Shown piece after piece: positions 46,341 to 54,375 of a stretch of 64,000 nucleotides of DNA. Each line of letters opens with the position of its first letter. The first letter of the stretch is position 1. A program made the translations under genes and the position numbers. The stretch spans positions 75,033 through 139,032 of the forward strand of contig JAHFSY010000006.1 of NCBI GenBank assembly GCA_023269615.1. Reading direction: 5' to 3'. The notes below the pieces were generated by a model that worked only from the letters and a program-made list of their open reading frames with translations, was not told the DNA's origin and ran no database searches. The DNA comes from Verrucomicrobiota bacterium (GTDB taxonomy: Bacteria; Verrucomicrobiota; Verrucomicrobiia; JABWAM01).

Positions 46341-46401
46341 TTGTAGCTGCGTTCGCAAGAACGCGGCCCGGGGATCCAAACGCTTGCGCGTTCGGCTACA
46401 A
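46341..46401. repeat. Inverted repeat, TGTAGCTGCGTTCGCAAG family
   Basis: Arms 46341-46359 and 46381-46401 are imperfect inverted copies. The same sequence family is seen at 13502-13533 and, inverted, at 37641-37672 (CGCGTTCTTGCGAACGCAGCTACG), with a degenerate half at 58293-58313. It fills the 168-base gap between trmD and rplS together with an unremarkable leader. Confidence 0.65.
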
Positions 46402-46507
46402 GTACGGCGAATTAGATGTTGAGAATTCCCCGCAGGCCGTTACTATCCCCAGTTCACATTGAAACGGGCTGCTTTCGCACCCCGCCATTTTTAAACCTGT
46501 TTGTGCC

Positions 46508-46942
46508 ATGAATCCGATCGTTTCCAAAATCAGCAAAGAGCAAGTCAAGAAGGACCGCACGGCGTTTGCCGTGGGGGACACCGTGAAGGTCCACACAAAA
46601 GTCGTGGAAGGCGAGAAGGAGCGCGTGCAGATTTTCTCGGGCGTCGTCATCGCCCGCAAAGGCAATGGCATCCAGGAGGCGTTCACTGTCCGTCGCATTT
46701 CCTATGGGGAGGGAGTGGAACGCGTGTTTCCGTTGCATTCTCCGCGCATTGACAAGGTGGAAATCGAGCACCATGGCAGGGTCCGCCGCGCCAAGCTTTA
46801 CTACCTGCGTGACCGCATCGGCAAGGGCGCCGTCAAGGTCAAGGAACAGCGGGTTGCGGTCGGCAAGGTTGCTGCCAAAGCCAAGGAACCAGTCGCCGCC
46901 AAGGCAAAGACAAAGGCCAAGGAAGCTCCCGCAGCGAAGTGA
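46508..46942 (+). CDS. rplS: 50S ribosomal protein L19
   Basis: 144 residues. The L19 body (about 1-110) has [31 protein letters not shown], then [27 protein letters not shown] and [11 protein letters not shown]. The last 35 residues are an Ala/Lys tail ([20 protein letters not shown]) not present in most L19 proteins, probably an rRNA- or acid-binding extension. Its stop overlaps the likely GTG start of rnhB. Confidence 0.96.
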   Translation: MNPIVSKISKEQVKKDRTAFAVGDTVKVHTKVVEGEKERVQIFSGVVIARKGNGIQEAFTVRRISYGEGVERVFPLHSPRIDKVEIEHHGRVRRAKLYYLRDRIGKGAVKVKEQRVAVGKVAAKAKEPVAAKAKTKAKEAPAAK

Positions 46943-47580
46943 CGGTCCCCGTTTTGCCGTTAACTGACATGCTTCGCTTTGAGCGCGAGGCATGGAATCG
47001 CGGGGCGGAGAAGGTTTGCGGAATTGACGAAGTCGGGCGCGGCCCTCTCGCGGGTCCCGTGGTCGCATGCGCCGTCATCCTGCCGCGCGATTTCAAGCAC
47101 GCGTCTCTCACTGATTCCAAGAAGTTGAGTCATCAAAAACGGGAGGCCATTTACGCGGAATTGACCGGCAACCCGGATGTCCTCTGGAGCCTTGCGTCGG
47201 TGGATGCGGTGGAGATTGACCGGATCAACATCTTGCAGGCCACATGGAAGGCGATGGTTGCGGCGCGCGAGGGACTTTCCCATGCGCCCGACTGGGCGCT
47301 GGTGGATGGCCTTCGTGTTCCGCCGCTCGGCGAGGCGCAGACTCCGATCGTGAAAGGTGATTCACTTTCACTCACGATCGCCGCCGCCAGCGTGATTGCG
47401 AAGGTGACGCGCGACCGTTGGATGTGCGATCTGGATCGTCAACATCCCGGTTATGGTTTTGCAAAGCACAAGGGCTATGGCACCCGTGTACATGTGGAAG
47501 CGCTGGAAAAACTTGGACCGTGTCCGGCCCATCGCCGTTCGTTCGAGCCCGTGCGGCTTGCTGCTTTGCGTTGTGGATGA
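46939..47580 (+). CDS. rnhB: Ribonuclease HII
   Basis: 213 residues with a GTG start overlapping the rplS stop (GTGA); ATG 46969 is an alternative ten codons in. RNase HII removes ribonucleotides misincorporated in DNA. The catalytic set is visible: [20 protein letters not shown] (Asp, Glu), DSKKLS, an Asp in WALVDGLR and Asp in VTRDRWM. The C-terminus [21 protein letters not shown] is typical. Confidence 0.95.
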   Translation: MTVPVLPLTDMLRFEREAWNRGAEKVCGIDEVGRGPLAGPVVACAVILPRDFKHASLTDSKKLSHQKREAIYAELTGNPDVLWSLASVDAVEIDRINILQATWKAMVAAREGLSHAPDWALVDGLRVPPLGEAQTPIVKGDSLSLTIAAASVIAKVTRDRWMCDLDRQHPGYGFAKHKGYGTRVHVEALEKLGPCPAHRRSFEPVRLAALRCG

Positions 47581-47601
47581 GTGGCTCAAGAATTGGAAAT
47601 A

Positions 47602-47857
47602 GCCTCTCGCAAAGCCCGCCCTTTGCCCCGATTTCTCCGCAGATTTCGCAGACTGACGCAGATTTTCGGAGAGTTTCGCGCAAAGCAAAAGTTGGTCTGA
47701 TGCTCCGGACCCAAGATCCCAACCTCGCCATTTGTGCGGAAAGCGAGGCTTTCCGCACAAATGGCGAGGTTTTGCTGGCATTCAGAAATCTGCGTCCATC
47801 CGCGAAATCTGCGGAGAAATCGGGGCAAAGGGCGGACTTTGCGCTTTTGCGAGAGGC
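47602..47857. repeat. Long inverted repeat with an inner perfect 24-bp hairpin
   Basis: Outer arms 47602-47665 and 47787-47857 are inverted copies with one gap, about 45 bases of near-identity including CCCCGATTTCTCCGCAGATT. Inside, arms 47721-47744 and 47748-47771 are perfectly complementary with a 3-base loop (GAG). The outer arms match those at 32456-32683, where the inner hairpin is different. The repeat occupies most of the 324 bases between rnhB and the response-regulator gene. Confidence 0.88.
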
Positions 47858-47904
47858 ATTCTTGCTTTCCTCCGAGTCGGATGACGTAGTATCGTGGCGG
47901 CTTC

Positions 47905-49260
47905 ATGTCCGCACCCCTGCACATGCTTTTGGTGGATGACGACCCGGCTTCGCTGCACCTCGTGGGGCGTTTTGTGGAGACGGAGGGTTTTCATGTGAGC
48001 ACCGCGCGGAATGCCGAGGAGGCGGAGCGGATGGCATTGGAGACGCATCCGCACCTGGTGATTGCCGACGTGGTGTTGCCGGGGAAGGATGGGTTTGCGT
48101 TGCTCGCACGGCTCAAGGAAAAATTGCCGCAGACGGAGGTGATCCTGTTGACGGGCCACGCGTCGGTGGAGCGCGCGGTGGATGCGATCCGTGACGGCGC
48201 CTGCGATTACATCGAGAAGCCCGTGGACCGGGCGCGTCTCGTCGCGGCGTTGCGCAAGGCGAAACAGCAGATCGCGCTGCGGCTGGAAAATCTTGATCTG
48301 CGCGGACGCCTCGACGCCCAGGCGCGCGAGATGCTCGTGGGGCAGTCGGAGCCCATCGCGGAAATCCGCAAGACCATCGAGCGCGTGGCGAGTGGAAACA
48401 TGAGCGTATTCATCGAGGGAGAGAGCGGCACGGGCAAGGAGATTGCCGCCGAGATGTTGCATCGCCTTGGAGTGCGTGCGCGGGAGCAGCTGGTGAAGGT
48501 CAGTTGCGCCGCCATTCCTGAAAACCTGCTGGAGTCCGAGATGTTCGGCTATGAAAAGGGGGCGTTCACGGGCGCCACGCAGGCGCGGGCGGGCAAGTTC
48601 GAGTTTGCGCATCAAGGGACGCTTTTCCTCGACGAGATCGGGGAGATGAGCACGGGGCTCCAGGCCAAGCTGTTGCGCGTGCTGCAGGACGGGCAGTTCT
48701 CGCGTCTTGGCGGGAATGAAATGCGGACCGTGGATGTTCGCGTGGTGTGCGCCACCAACGTGGAGGTGGAGAAGGCGATCGCCGCCGGAAAATTCCGCGA
48801 GGATTTATTTTATCGGTTGAACGTGGTTCGACTGCGCATGCCCCCGCTGCGAGACCGTCTGGATGACGTCCCGTTGCTGGCGGCGCATTTCCTGGGGAGA
48901 TTTCGCAAGCGGATGAACGTGGAGGAATTGCAGATTTCGCCGGGGGCGCTTCAAAAATTGCAGGGGCATTCCTGGCCCGGCAACGTGCGCGAGCTGGCCA
49001 ACGCCATCGAGCGTGCCGTGGCGCTGCACCGCGGGCCGGTGATCGAGGCGGTGGATTTTGATTTTGGCTCCAAGGTGCGGCCTGTTTCCAAGGGCACGCC
49101 GAGCCTGACCTTCGAGCTGGGCACGTCATTGGAGAAAGTGGAAGACCAGATGATCCGCGCCGCAATGGACGCCTGCGGCGGCGACAAGGAAAAGGCGGCC
49201 TCGATGCTCGGCATTTCCTCGCGGACAATTTATCGCAAGTTGGGCGAATCCGGAAATTGA
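47905..49260 (+). CDS. Sigma-54-dependent response regulator (NtrC family)
   Basis: 451 residues. The receiver domain (1-120) has the acidic LVDDDP and phosphoacceptor Asp55 in VIADVVLPG. The AAA+ domain (about 143-370) has Walker A GESGTGKE (172-179), the sigma-54 contact loop GAFTGA (219-224), the Walker B LFLDEIGEM and SWPGNVRELANAIERA. A Fis-type HTH (AMDACGGDKEKAASMLGISSRTIYRKL) ends the protein. It activates sigma-54 promoters when phosphorylated. No histidine kinase is adjacent. The TGA stop is the first codon of the repeat that encloses the GxxExxY gene. Confidence 0.95.
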   Translation: MSAPLHMLLVDDDPASLHLVGRFVETEGFHVSTARNAEEAERMALETHPHLVIADVVLPGKDGFALLARLKEKLPQTEVILLTGHASVERAVDAIRDGACDYIEKPVDRARLVAALRKAKQQIALRLENLDLRGRLDAQAREMLVGQSEPIAEIRKTIERVASGNMSVFIEGESGTGKEIAAEMLHRLGVRAREQLVKVSCAAIPENLLESEMFGYEKGAFTGATQARAGKFEFAHQGTLFLDEIGEMSTGLQAKLLRVLQDGQFSRLGGNEMRTVDVRVVCATNVEVEKAIAAGKFREDLFYRLNVVRLRMPPLRDRLDDVPLLAAHFLGRFRKRMNVEELQISPGALQKLQGHSWPGNVRELANAIERAVALHRGPVIEAVDFDFGSKVRPVSKGTPSLTFELGTSLEKVEDQMIRAAMDACGGDKEKAASMLGISSRTIYRKLGESGN

Positions 49261-49710
49261 GCCACAGATGAAACACGGATGGAACACGGATGGGGACAAC
49301 TCCGCCACGGCGGAGTTGGAGTACGCGCAACTGACGCACGAGATCATCGGCGCGGCGTTTGAGGTTCACAAGCAACTGGGGCATGGATTTTTGGAGAAGG
49401 TTTATCAGCGGGCACTACAGGTTGAGCTTCAACAACGTGGAATGGAATGTAAGCTGGAGGAGAAAGTTCAGGTTCAATACAAAGGCGTCATCGTGGGTGA
49501 CTTTTCGGCTGATTTGCTTGTAGAGGACGTGGTTGTGGTGGAGTTGAAAGTTGCAACCAGCTATAATTCCCGCGACGAGGCCCAACTCCTGAACGAACTC
49601 AAGGCCACTGGAAAAAAGATTGGCCTATTGATCAACTTTGGCCGTGCCAAAGTTGAATTCAAACGCCTGATTTTCTAATCCGTGTTTCATCCGTGTCAAT
49701 CTGTGGCTCA
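49257..49710. mobile_element. Inverted-repeat unit enclosing the GxxExxY gene
   Basis: Left arm 49257-49290 (starting TGAGCCACAGATGAAACACG) and right arm 49678-49710 are inverted copies with one indel and a few mismatches. The enclosed gene uses the ATG in the left arm and its TAA touches the right arm, so the unit is gene plus arms with no spare sequence. Half copies of the arm are at 34941-34972 and, weakly, 63946-63963. It has the shape of a small mobile or mobilisable cassette, but no target duplication or transposase is visible, so mobility is inference. Confidence 0.65.
49268..49678 (+). CDS. GxxExxY protein, putative PD-(D/E)XK nuclease-like
   Basis: 136 residues. The name-giving motif is in LGHGFLEKVYQRAL (Gly40, Glu43, Tyr46). 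A nuclease-like core follows: Asp82 in GDFSADLLV and Glu92-Leu-Lys94 in VVVELKVA, spaced as in PD-(D/E)XK enzymes, then NELKATGKKIGLLINFGRAKVEFKRLIF. The first 15 residues come from repeat DNA and the family usually starts near residue 17 (EYAQLTHEIIGAAFEVH). GxxExxY proteins occur in many copies in some Verrucomicrobia and Planctomycetes; their function is unknown. A role in moving or maintaining the flanking repeats is a hypothesis. Confidence 0.88.
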   Translation: MKHGWNTDGDNSATAELEYAQLTHEIIGAAFEVHKQLGHGFLEKVYQRALQVELQQRGMECKLEEKVQVQYKGVIVGDFSADLLVEDVVVVELKVATSYNSRDEAQLLNELKATGKKIGLLINFGRAKVEFKRLIF

Positions 49711-49724
49711 AAATTCCGTTCCTC

Positions 49725-50447
49725 ATGACATCGTACTACCACGAAGGGGAAGATCGTGCACGGCAAGTGCGGCAGCTTTTCAGCCGGATTGCGCGGCGCT
49801 ATGACCTGATCAATGATGTGCAGAGTGCCGGGATGCACCGGCTCTGGAAGGAGCGGTTGGTTTCCGAATTGCGTCCAGTGGCGGGAATGAAAATTCTCGA
49901 TCTCGCTTGTGGCTCGGGCGATCTCGCGTTTCACGTTCTTGATCGCGAGCCCGGCGCGATGGTGATCGGGGGCGATTTCACGTTGCCTATGCTGGGCGTG
50001 GCGCTTGAGCGTTCACGGGGACGCGCGCGCGAGCCGTCGGGATGGGTGAATCTGGACGGGCTGGCTTTGCCATTCGTATCCGATTCCCTTGACGCGGTGA
50101 TGATGGCGTACGGCTTGCGTAACATGGCTGAGCCGGAGCGTGCACTGAGGGAGATCGCTCGCGTCATGAAAAAGGGGGGCTGCGTGGCGATCATGGATTT
50201 CGGCAAGCCGCCCCATGCGCTGGTTCGCTGGCTCTACTACGGATTTTTGAAGACGGTGCAGCCCGTTCTTGGATGGCTGTTTTTTGGCGATGGCAGCACG
50301 TATCGTTACATCTATGAGTCGTTGATGAAATATCCCGCGCAGGAGGGGGTGCGACGGTTGATGGAGGCTGCGGGCTTTCGTGACGTGCGATGTTTCAATC
50401 TCGCGTTGGGAACCATGTCATTGCATGTTGCGGTGAAGGGGAGATAA
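49725..50447 (+). CDS. UbiE/MenG-family quinone methyltransferase
   Basis: 240 residues. The SAM-binding motif ILDLACGSGDLAFHVL, FTLPMLGVAL, LDGLALPFVSDSLDAVMMAYGLRNMAEPERALREIARVMKKGG and FGDGSTYRYIYESLMKYPAQEG are the hallmarks of the C-methyltransferases that make menaquinone from demethylmenaquinone (MenG) or act on ubiquinone precursors (UbiE). In this group of bacteria menaquinone is more likely. No other quinone genes are in the window. Starts 15 bases after the right arm of the GxxExxY element. Confidence 0.93.
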   Translation: MTSYYHEGEDRARQVRQLFSRIARRYDLINDVQSAGMHRLWKERLVSELRPVAGMKILDLACGSGDLAFHVLDREPGAMVIGGDFTLPMLGVALERSRGRAREPSGWVNLDGLALPFVSDSLDAVMMAYGLRNMAEPERALREIARVMKKGGCVAIMDFGKPPHALVRWLYYGFLKTVQPVLGWLFFGDGSTYRYIYESLMKYPAQEGVRRLMEAAGFRDVRCFNLALGTMSLHVAVKGR

Positions 50448-50466
50448 CCCCCTTTGTCCCATGAGG

Positions 50467-50498
50467 TTTTTGACAGAATGAACAGAATAAACAAAATT
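50467..50498. repeat. TTTTTGACAGAAT-type repeat
   Basis: TTTTTGACAGAATGAACAGA then ATAAACAAAAT is an array of ACAGAAT-like units close to 39736-39769. It fills the gap before the hydrolase gene, whose ATG lies 9 bases later, so it occupies the position of the ribosome binding site. Confidence 0.6.
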
Positions 50499-50506
50499 TT
50501 TGCTTC

Positions 50507-51511
50507 ATGAAAATCCGGCTCGCTGACAGGCTCGCGTTTTGGGCCATTGGCAACCTGCTGAGTCGGGCGGAGAATCATCGGTTTGATCCAGCGGATCTGG
50601 AGCGGTTTGCCTCGGAATGGGGGGAGCGTCCGGTTGCAGAATTTTACTCCGTCCGCGATGTCCCTCGCGCGAATGGTGATGCGCTGAAACAGATTTCCGA
50701 GTTGTCTCATCCGGTTTGCACTCAGCTTCGGTTTCCCTCGCCCGCGCCTTGCTCGCATGAGGTGAACAATCACATCTGGGTGGAATTTCATCTGGGGCAT
50801 CCGATTGACAAGGCGCCGATGTTTTTTATTCAACACGGGTGGCGGTCGGTGAGCATCCGTGGGTATCATCGCATGTGCAAGGAGCTGAACAAGCTGGGGG
50901 TGAACGCGGGCATTCTGCATCTGCCGTATCATTATTCGCGCAAGCCGAAGGGCGCTTTCAACGGCGAGCTGGCGATCACGTCGGACATCGTTCGCTCGGC
51001 GCATGCGATGCGCCAGGCGGTGCAGGAAGTTTGCTGGTTGCGAAATCTTGTGAAGGAACTTGGCGCTCCATCCGTTGGATTATGGGGAACGAGTTACGGC
51101 GCGTGGATCTCGGCGATGGCGATCACGCTCGACGCGGGATTTGACGGCGCGCTTCTGCTCGAGCCGCCGGTGGAGATCGAGGAGTTGTTCTGGGAGGTGC
51201 CGCTCTTCAGCAATTTGCAGAAGGAATTGAACCGTCATCGCATCCCGCGCGAGCGGATCGCGCATCTGTTTGATCTCGTGACGCCTTATCATCATCCGTT
51301 GAAGATCGAGGCGTCGCGCGTGTTGATCCTGGGATCGGAGCACGACCCGATCGGGCATCCCGAATCGTTGCGAAAACTGAACAAGGCGTGGCCGGGGAGT
51401 TTTCTGGAAATTTTTCCGTACGGGCACATCAGCTACAAGCTGCACACGAGTGCGGTGGAGAAGTTTTTGTCAGTGCTTGCGCCGCAGATGGGGAGAGCTG
51501 CTGGCTGCTAG
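50507..51511 (+). CDS. Alpha/beta-hydrolase fold protein
   Basis: 334 residues. MFFIQHGWRSVSIRGY carries the HGW oxyanion region, LWGTSYGAWISAMA has the nucleophile elbow G-T-S-Y-G, ILGSEHDPIGHPE the acid Asp and YGHISYKLH the His. No signal peptide, so cytoplasmic. The substrate is unknown; the size and the cap-like N-terminal 90 residues suggest an esterase or acyl-hydrolase. The last residues (MGRAAGC) read into the GCTGCTGGCTGCTAG repeat, so the original end may have been changed by the repeat. Confidence 0.82.
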   Translation: MKIRLADRLAFWAIGNLLSRAENHRFDPADLERFASEWGERPVAEFYSVRDVPRANGDALKQISELSHPVCTQLRFPSPAPCSHEVNNHIWVEFHLGHPIDKAPMFFIQHGWRSVSIRGYHRMCKELNKLGVNAGILHLPYHYSRKPKGAFNGELAITSDIVRSAHAMRQAVQEVCWLRNLVKELGAPSVGLWGTSYGAWISAMAITLDAGFDGALLLEPPVEIEELFWEVPLFSNLQKELNRHRIPRERIAHLFDLVTPYHHPLKIEASRVLILGSEHDPIGHPESLRKLNKAWPGSFLEIFPYGHISYKLHTSAVEKFLSVLAPQMGRAAGC

Positions 51512-51526
51512 CTGCTGGCTGCTGGG
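51498..51526. repeat. GCTGCTGGCTGCTAGCTGCTGG repeat
   Basis: A near copy of 34866-34890. It overlaps the last codons of the hydrolase gene. An inverted relative is at 51641-51663, beside the end of apaG, and CGCGCCCTACCAGCAGCAAG (51618-51637) links to the GGTAGGG family. Confidence 0.6.
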
Positions 51527-51643
51527 AAAAGAGAGGGAGGCATGGGCTTGGAGCGTGGAGCGGTCTCGATGGAATTCGTGAGTTCGCTCATCCCTTGATT
51601 CCCGCGGCGCGCTCGGCGATCGCGCCCTACCAGCAGCAAGAAG

Positions 51644-52063
51644 CTAGAGGCCAGCAGCTTCTGCCGGCACTTTCATTTCAAAGCGGGGAATTTTGGTGAT
51701 TACTTTGCGGCCGTCTTCCGTCATGCCGAGGTAGGCGCCTTCGGCCCAGCAGACTTGGGTGTTGTTGATGTGGTAGCTGTTGTAGCTGAAATGTTCGCCG
51801 GGTTCGAGACGCGGGAATTCGCCCACCACGCCGTCGCCCTCCACGGCGGTGACTTCCGCGGCGTCGTTGCGAATCACCCATTTCCGGCCCTTGATGGTGA
51901 CGGTTTCCTCGGAGTCGTTCTGGATGGTGATGAAATAGGCGAAGGCGTGGGGGCGGTCGGGCGGCGTCTGGGCGTCGGGCATGTGAACCACGCGGTCAAC
52001 GACAACGCGCAGTCCGGGAAGTTCCGCGGGGTTTTCGGCTTTGGGCAGGGGTTTGGAACGCAT
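51644..52063 (-). CDS. apaG: ApaG-family protein
   Basis: 139 residues. LPGLRVVVDRVVHMPDAQTPPDRPHAFAYFITIQNDSEETVTIKGRKWVIRNDAAEVTAVEGDGVVGEFPRLEPGEHFSYNSY is the ApaG/DUF525 fold, an Ig-like beta-sandwich also found in F-box proteins. Function is uncertain (in E. coli linked with Co resistance and Ap4A metabolism). The C-terminal residues AEAAGL come from the repeat at 51641-51663. Confidence 0.88.
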   Translation of the reverse strand: MRSKPLPKAENPAELPGLRVVVDRVVHMPDAQTPPDRPHAFAYFITIQNDSEETVTIKGRKWVIRNDAAEVTAVEGDGVVGEFPRLEPGEHFSYNSYHINNTQVCWAEGAYLGMTEDGRKVITKIPRFEMKVPAEAAGL

Positions 52064-52457
52064 CAGGAAGTTTCACCTTCAACATTTGGCGCTCAACTTT
52101 CAACCCTGATTTGCATCGAGGACGCGGGCGGAATCTTTCTCTGGAGGGCGTGGCTCCGTCCGCGCCTCTTTGCGGTCATATTCCCATGCACCGAATGCAG
52201 AAATTGGCCGCAAAGAGGCACAAAAGGCGCAGGCAGCCAACAAGCAGCTCCGCCACTCCAAATGTGGAAATCTGGCAGGCCCTGGAGCTGTCATTGACAT
52301 TTATAAAGATCGAATTAAGCTGCGGAGAATGCGCGATCCCCAACACCATCGGCGTCAGGCCACTTCTCGGATCGAAGACACTGAGAACGCTGTAAAATCA
52401 ATAAGAAGTGGTCTGACACGTTTCAGTTTCTTGACACGCGTGACGTCGGTCACAATC
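52064..52457. other. Non-coding space with a 12-bp palindrome
   Basis: Between apaG and the next gene there are 394 bases. A perfect inverted repeat GCCTCTTTGCGG/CCGCAAAGAGGC is at 52164-52175 and 52208-52219, followed by CACAAAAGGCGCA, a repeat type also hinted at 23585-23610. From about 52290 the sequence becomes more AT-rich and could be a decayed gene, but I recognise none. A TTGACA at 52432 lies 26 bases before the next ATG. Confidence 0.5.
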
Positions 52458-52967
52458 ATGGCGCGGAAGCTTTCACTTCTGCTATTTGTTGCTGTTCTAT
52501 CATTCGTGCACGCAGATGAGAAGAAATGGCCTTACAAAGACATATCTGAAGTAAGGGCTTTTATATATGATGATACACAGGAGCAGCAATCTTCACTTTT
52601 ATTGAATGGCAGGCTTCATAAAGGGGTGATCAACGACGGCGGAGTGAAGCTCAATAAGACACAGCAAGACCGCTTGCTAAAAGCACTTTTTACCACTGAA
52701 AAAGTCCATCGGGGAGCAAAGTGCTATGAACCGCATCACGGCTTTGTGTTTTATGATTCTGATGGAAAAATGTTCGCTCACGTTGAGCTTTGCTTCCAAT
52801 GCGGGAACGTTGCTTCATCACCTGAGGGATTGCCGAAAGTGGAGTGGGATTGGAAAATGATTTCCGATATACTTAAAGAGCTAGACATTCCCATTCTCCA
52901 TAAGAATGAGGAGTACACAGCCTTATTCAAACGAAAGTCTAAAACCGAGCCCAGACGGCTGGAGTGA
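52458..52967 (+). CDS. Small exported protein of unknown function
   Basis: 169 residues from ATG 52458. A signal peptide (MARKLSLLLFVAVLSFVHADE) is clear. The mature part includes VRAFIYDDTQEQQSSLL, HHGFVFYDSDGKMFAHVELCFQCGNVASSP with two Cys that may form a disulfide, and a charged end. No family recognised. The stretch 52450-53690 is more AT-rich than its surroundings and uses more A/T-ending codons, suggesting transfer. Confidence 0.72.
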   Translation: MARKLSLLLFVAVLSFVHADEKKWPYKDISEVRAFIYDDTQEQQSSLLLNGRLHKGVINDGGVKLNKTQQDRLLKALFTTEKVHRGAKCYEPHHGFVFYDSDGKMFAHVELCFQCGNVASSPEGLPKVEWDWKMISDILKELDIPILHKNEEYTALFKRKSKTEPRRLE

Positions 52968-52991
52968 CCGCGCAGGAGTCACTCATATGGC

Positions 52992-53117
52992 ATGCCTGAA
53001 GGCTATGAATACGTGAAAATCCAGACCAACAAGACAGGATATTTCCTGATGTGCTACGTCGATATTCTAAAAGATCAAAAGCCGGGGCGGGTATCCCATG
53101 AAGATTCTCCACGCTGA
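52992..53117 (+). CDS. Small open frame of 41 residues, possible gene remnant
   Basis: MPEGYEYVKIQTNKTGYFLM continues CYVDILKDQKPGRVSHEDSPR. The composition looks coding, and it is in the same frame as the upstream secreted-protein gene, from which only TGA 52965-52967 separates it. It overlaps the start of the M23 gene by 20 bases. It may be the tail of a gene cut by a nonsense mutation, or a small protein of its own. Confidence 0.4.
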   Translation: MPEGYEYVKIQTNKTGYFLMCYVDILKDQKPGRVSHEDSPR

Positions 53118-53685
53118 ACTGCTTCCAATCGATGGGGTCTCTTTCGTTTTCTGGGGTGGTGAAACCAAGGAGCAGAATTATCATATCGAAAACCGTGCGC
53201 AGAGGCATGCCTTTGATTTTACAGGAATGCACCAGCCGACTCTGCGCTACAGGGGAGACGGGACAAAAAATGAAGACTATTTCATTTTTGATCGCCCCAT
53301 CATCGCCCCGCTCGATGGCGTTGTCATTGAGGCAGTGGATGGCATTCGCGACAACCAGCCAAAGAAGATGCATCAGTACATGATTTTCGGAAACTCGCTG
53401 ATCGTTCAGCACGACGTTTCGATTTTCAGCGTTTTTGCCCACCTCAAGTGTGGCAGCGTTTCTGTCCGCCCCGGAGACCACATTAAAACCGGCGCGCACA
53501 TCGCCCGATGCGGCAATTCGGGCCGATCCTCCGAGCCGCATCTGCATTTTCATGCGCAGTCGACAGACGACGTCAATGATGCGGATGGACTGAGGTGTGT
53601 TTTCAAAAGAATCCGGGTGGACCACTCATTCAGGGAAGATTATTCGCCTGTCAGACTGGACATCGTTGAAAATATTAAGGGCTAA
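53098..53685 (+). CDS. M23-family metallopeptidase (LytM-like)
   Basis: 195 residues. The zinc site is shown by RHAFDFTG (His37, Asp40 in HxxxD) and EPHLHFHAQ (HxH), with the usual CGNSGRSSEPHLHFH context. PIIAPLDGVVIEAVDG and GNSLIVQHDVSIFSVFAHLKCGSVSVRPGDHIKTGAHIA are typical of the fold. M23 enzymes cut peptidoglycan cross-bridges. No signal peptide or anchor is present, which is odd for such an enzyme; it may be exported otherwise or be intracellular. Lies in the lower-GC patch. Confidence 0.88.
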   Translation: MKILHAELLPIDGVSFVFWGGETKEQNYHIENRAQRHAFDFTGMHQPTLRYRGDGTKNEDYFIFDRPIIAPLDGVVIEAVDGIRDNQPKKMHQYMIFGNSLIVQHDVSIFSVFAHLKCGSVSVRPGDHIKTGAHIARCGNSGRSSEPHLHFHAQSTDDVNDADGLRCVFKRIRVDHSFREDYSPVRLDIVENIKG

Positions 53686-53777
53686 GCCCTGTTGAGTTTC
53701 CGCATCGGCGCGAACGACTGGGAAGCGACTGGGAAGCTGATCGCTTCCGAGTTCAGTTCCGGCAGAAAGGCGTCAGG

Positions 53778-53819
53778 CCGCGATCCGTTAAGATTGTGAT
53801 AAATCTTAACAAATCGCGG
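53778..53819. terminator. Strong hairpin downstream of the M23 gene
   Basis: CCGCGAT-CC-GTTAAGATT and its complement (53778-53795, 53802-53819) form a stem of 7+9 pairs with a 6-base loop and a small internal bulge. It lies 93 bases after the M23 stop. There is no T-run, so termination is a guess. Upstream, GACTGGGAAGC is duplicated in tandem at 53717-53738. Confidence 0.45.
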
Positions 53820-54344
53820 ACTGACACGAGTGGCATGTGCTTGACACCGAACCTGTCGAGATCTGCAGCGGTCGCCGACAGCGTCGCCTGCCACACACTG
53901 GGGTGCGCGCGCGGCGTGAAAGTCCATCTCCGGGTCCTCTCTGGTAAACCCGGTTGCGCAGCGCGCTGCGCTGCGCGATCGAATCCTGTGAATTTCGCCC
54001 AAATCCCTGCCGTTCCGAAAATCTTGTAAATCTTGTAAATCCTGTCAAAAAATCAGAATGGGAAGGCGGGCGGCGGGAACGTCCAACATCGAACTTCCAA
54101 CAGGGGGCTTCCCTTGGTCCGGTCGCGGTCAGCGACCGCTCCTGCACGGGACGGAGGGCGGACACATTGGGGCGCCCCTGCGGAATGCCAATTCCAAAAA
54201 ATGGACAAAATTGGTAGCAGATTGCGTGTTCAATCCGTCTTCACGGGGTCTCTCTGCTCCACACATGGCCGATCATATAATACTCACTTGGACGCATTGA
54301 CACTGCGCAATCAGACGATATGGGTTGTGAAAAGAATCCCTTGA
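53820..54344. other. Repeat-rich non-coding space
   Basis: The region 53951-54053 is an inverted, degenerate relative of 37457-37531 (GC palindrome GCGCAGCGCGCTGCGCTGCGC, then AATCCTGT and CTTGTAAATCCTGTCAAAAAA). At 54118-54146 GGTCGCGGTCAGCGACCGCTCCTGCA is a member of the AGGAGCCGCTG family. No gene is apparent; from about 54200 the sequence leads into the promoter of the MazEF-like operon. Confidence 0.55.
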
Positions 54345-54358
54345 ATTGTAGATACAAT
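54345..54358 (+). promoter_or_regulatory. MazEF-type operator
   Basis: ATTGTA-GA-TACAAT is a perfect palindrome 17 bases before the mazE ATG. It strongly resembles the TATCTACAATGTAGAT alternating-palindrome operator of E. coli mazEF. A -10-like TAGATA (54349-54354) lies inside, with TTGTGA (54325-54330) 18 bases upstream as a possible -35. MazE binding here would repress the operon. Confidence 0.65.
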
Positions 54359-54375
54359 GTGAGTACGTTGGTCGC

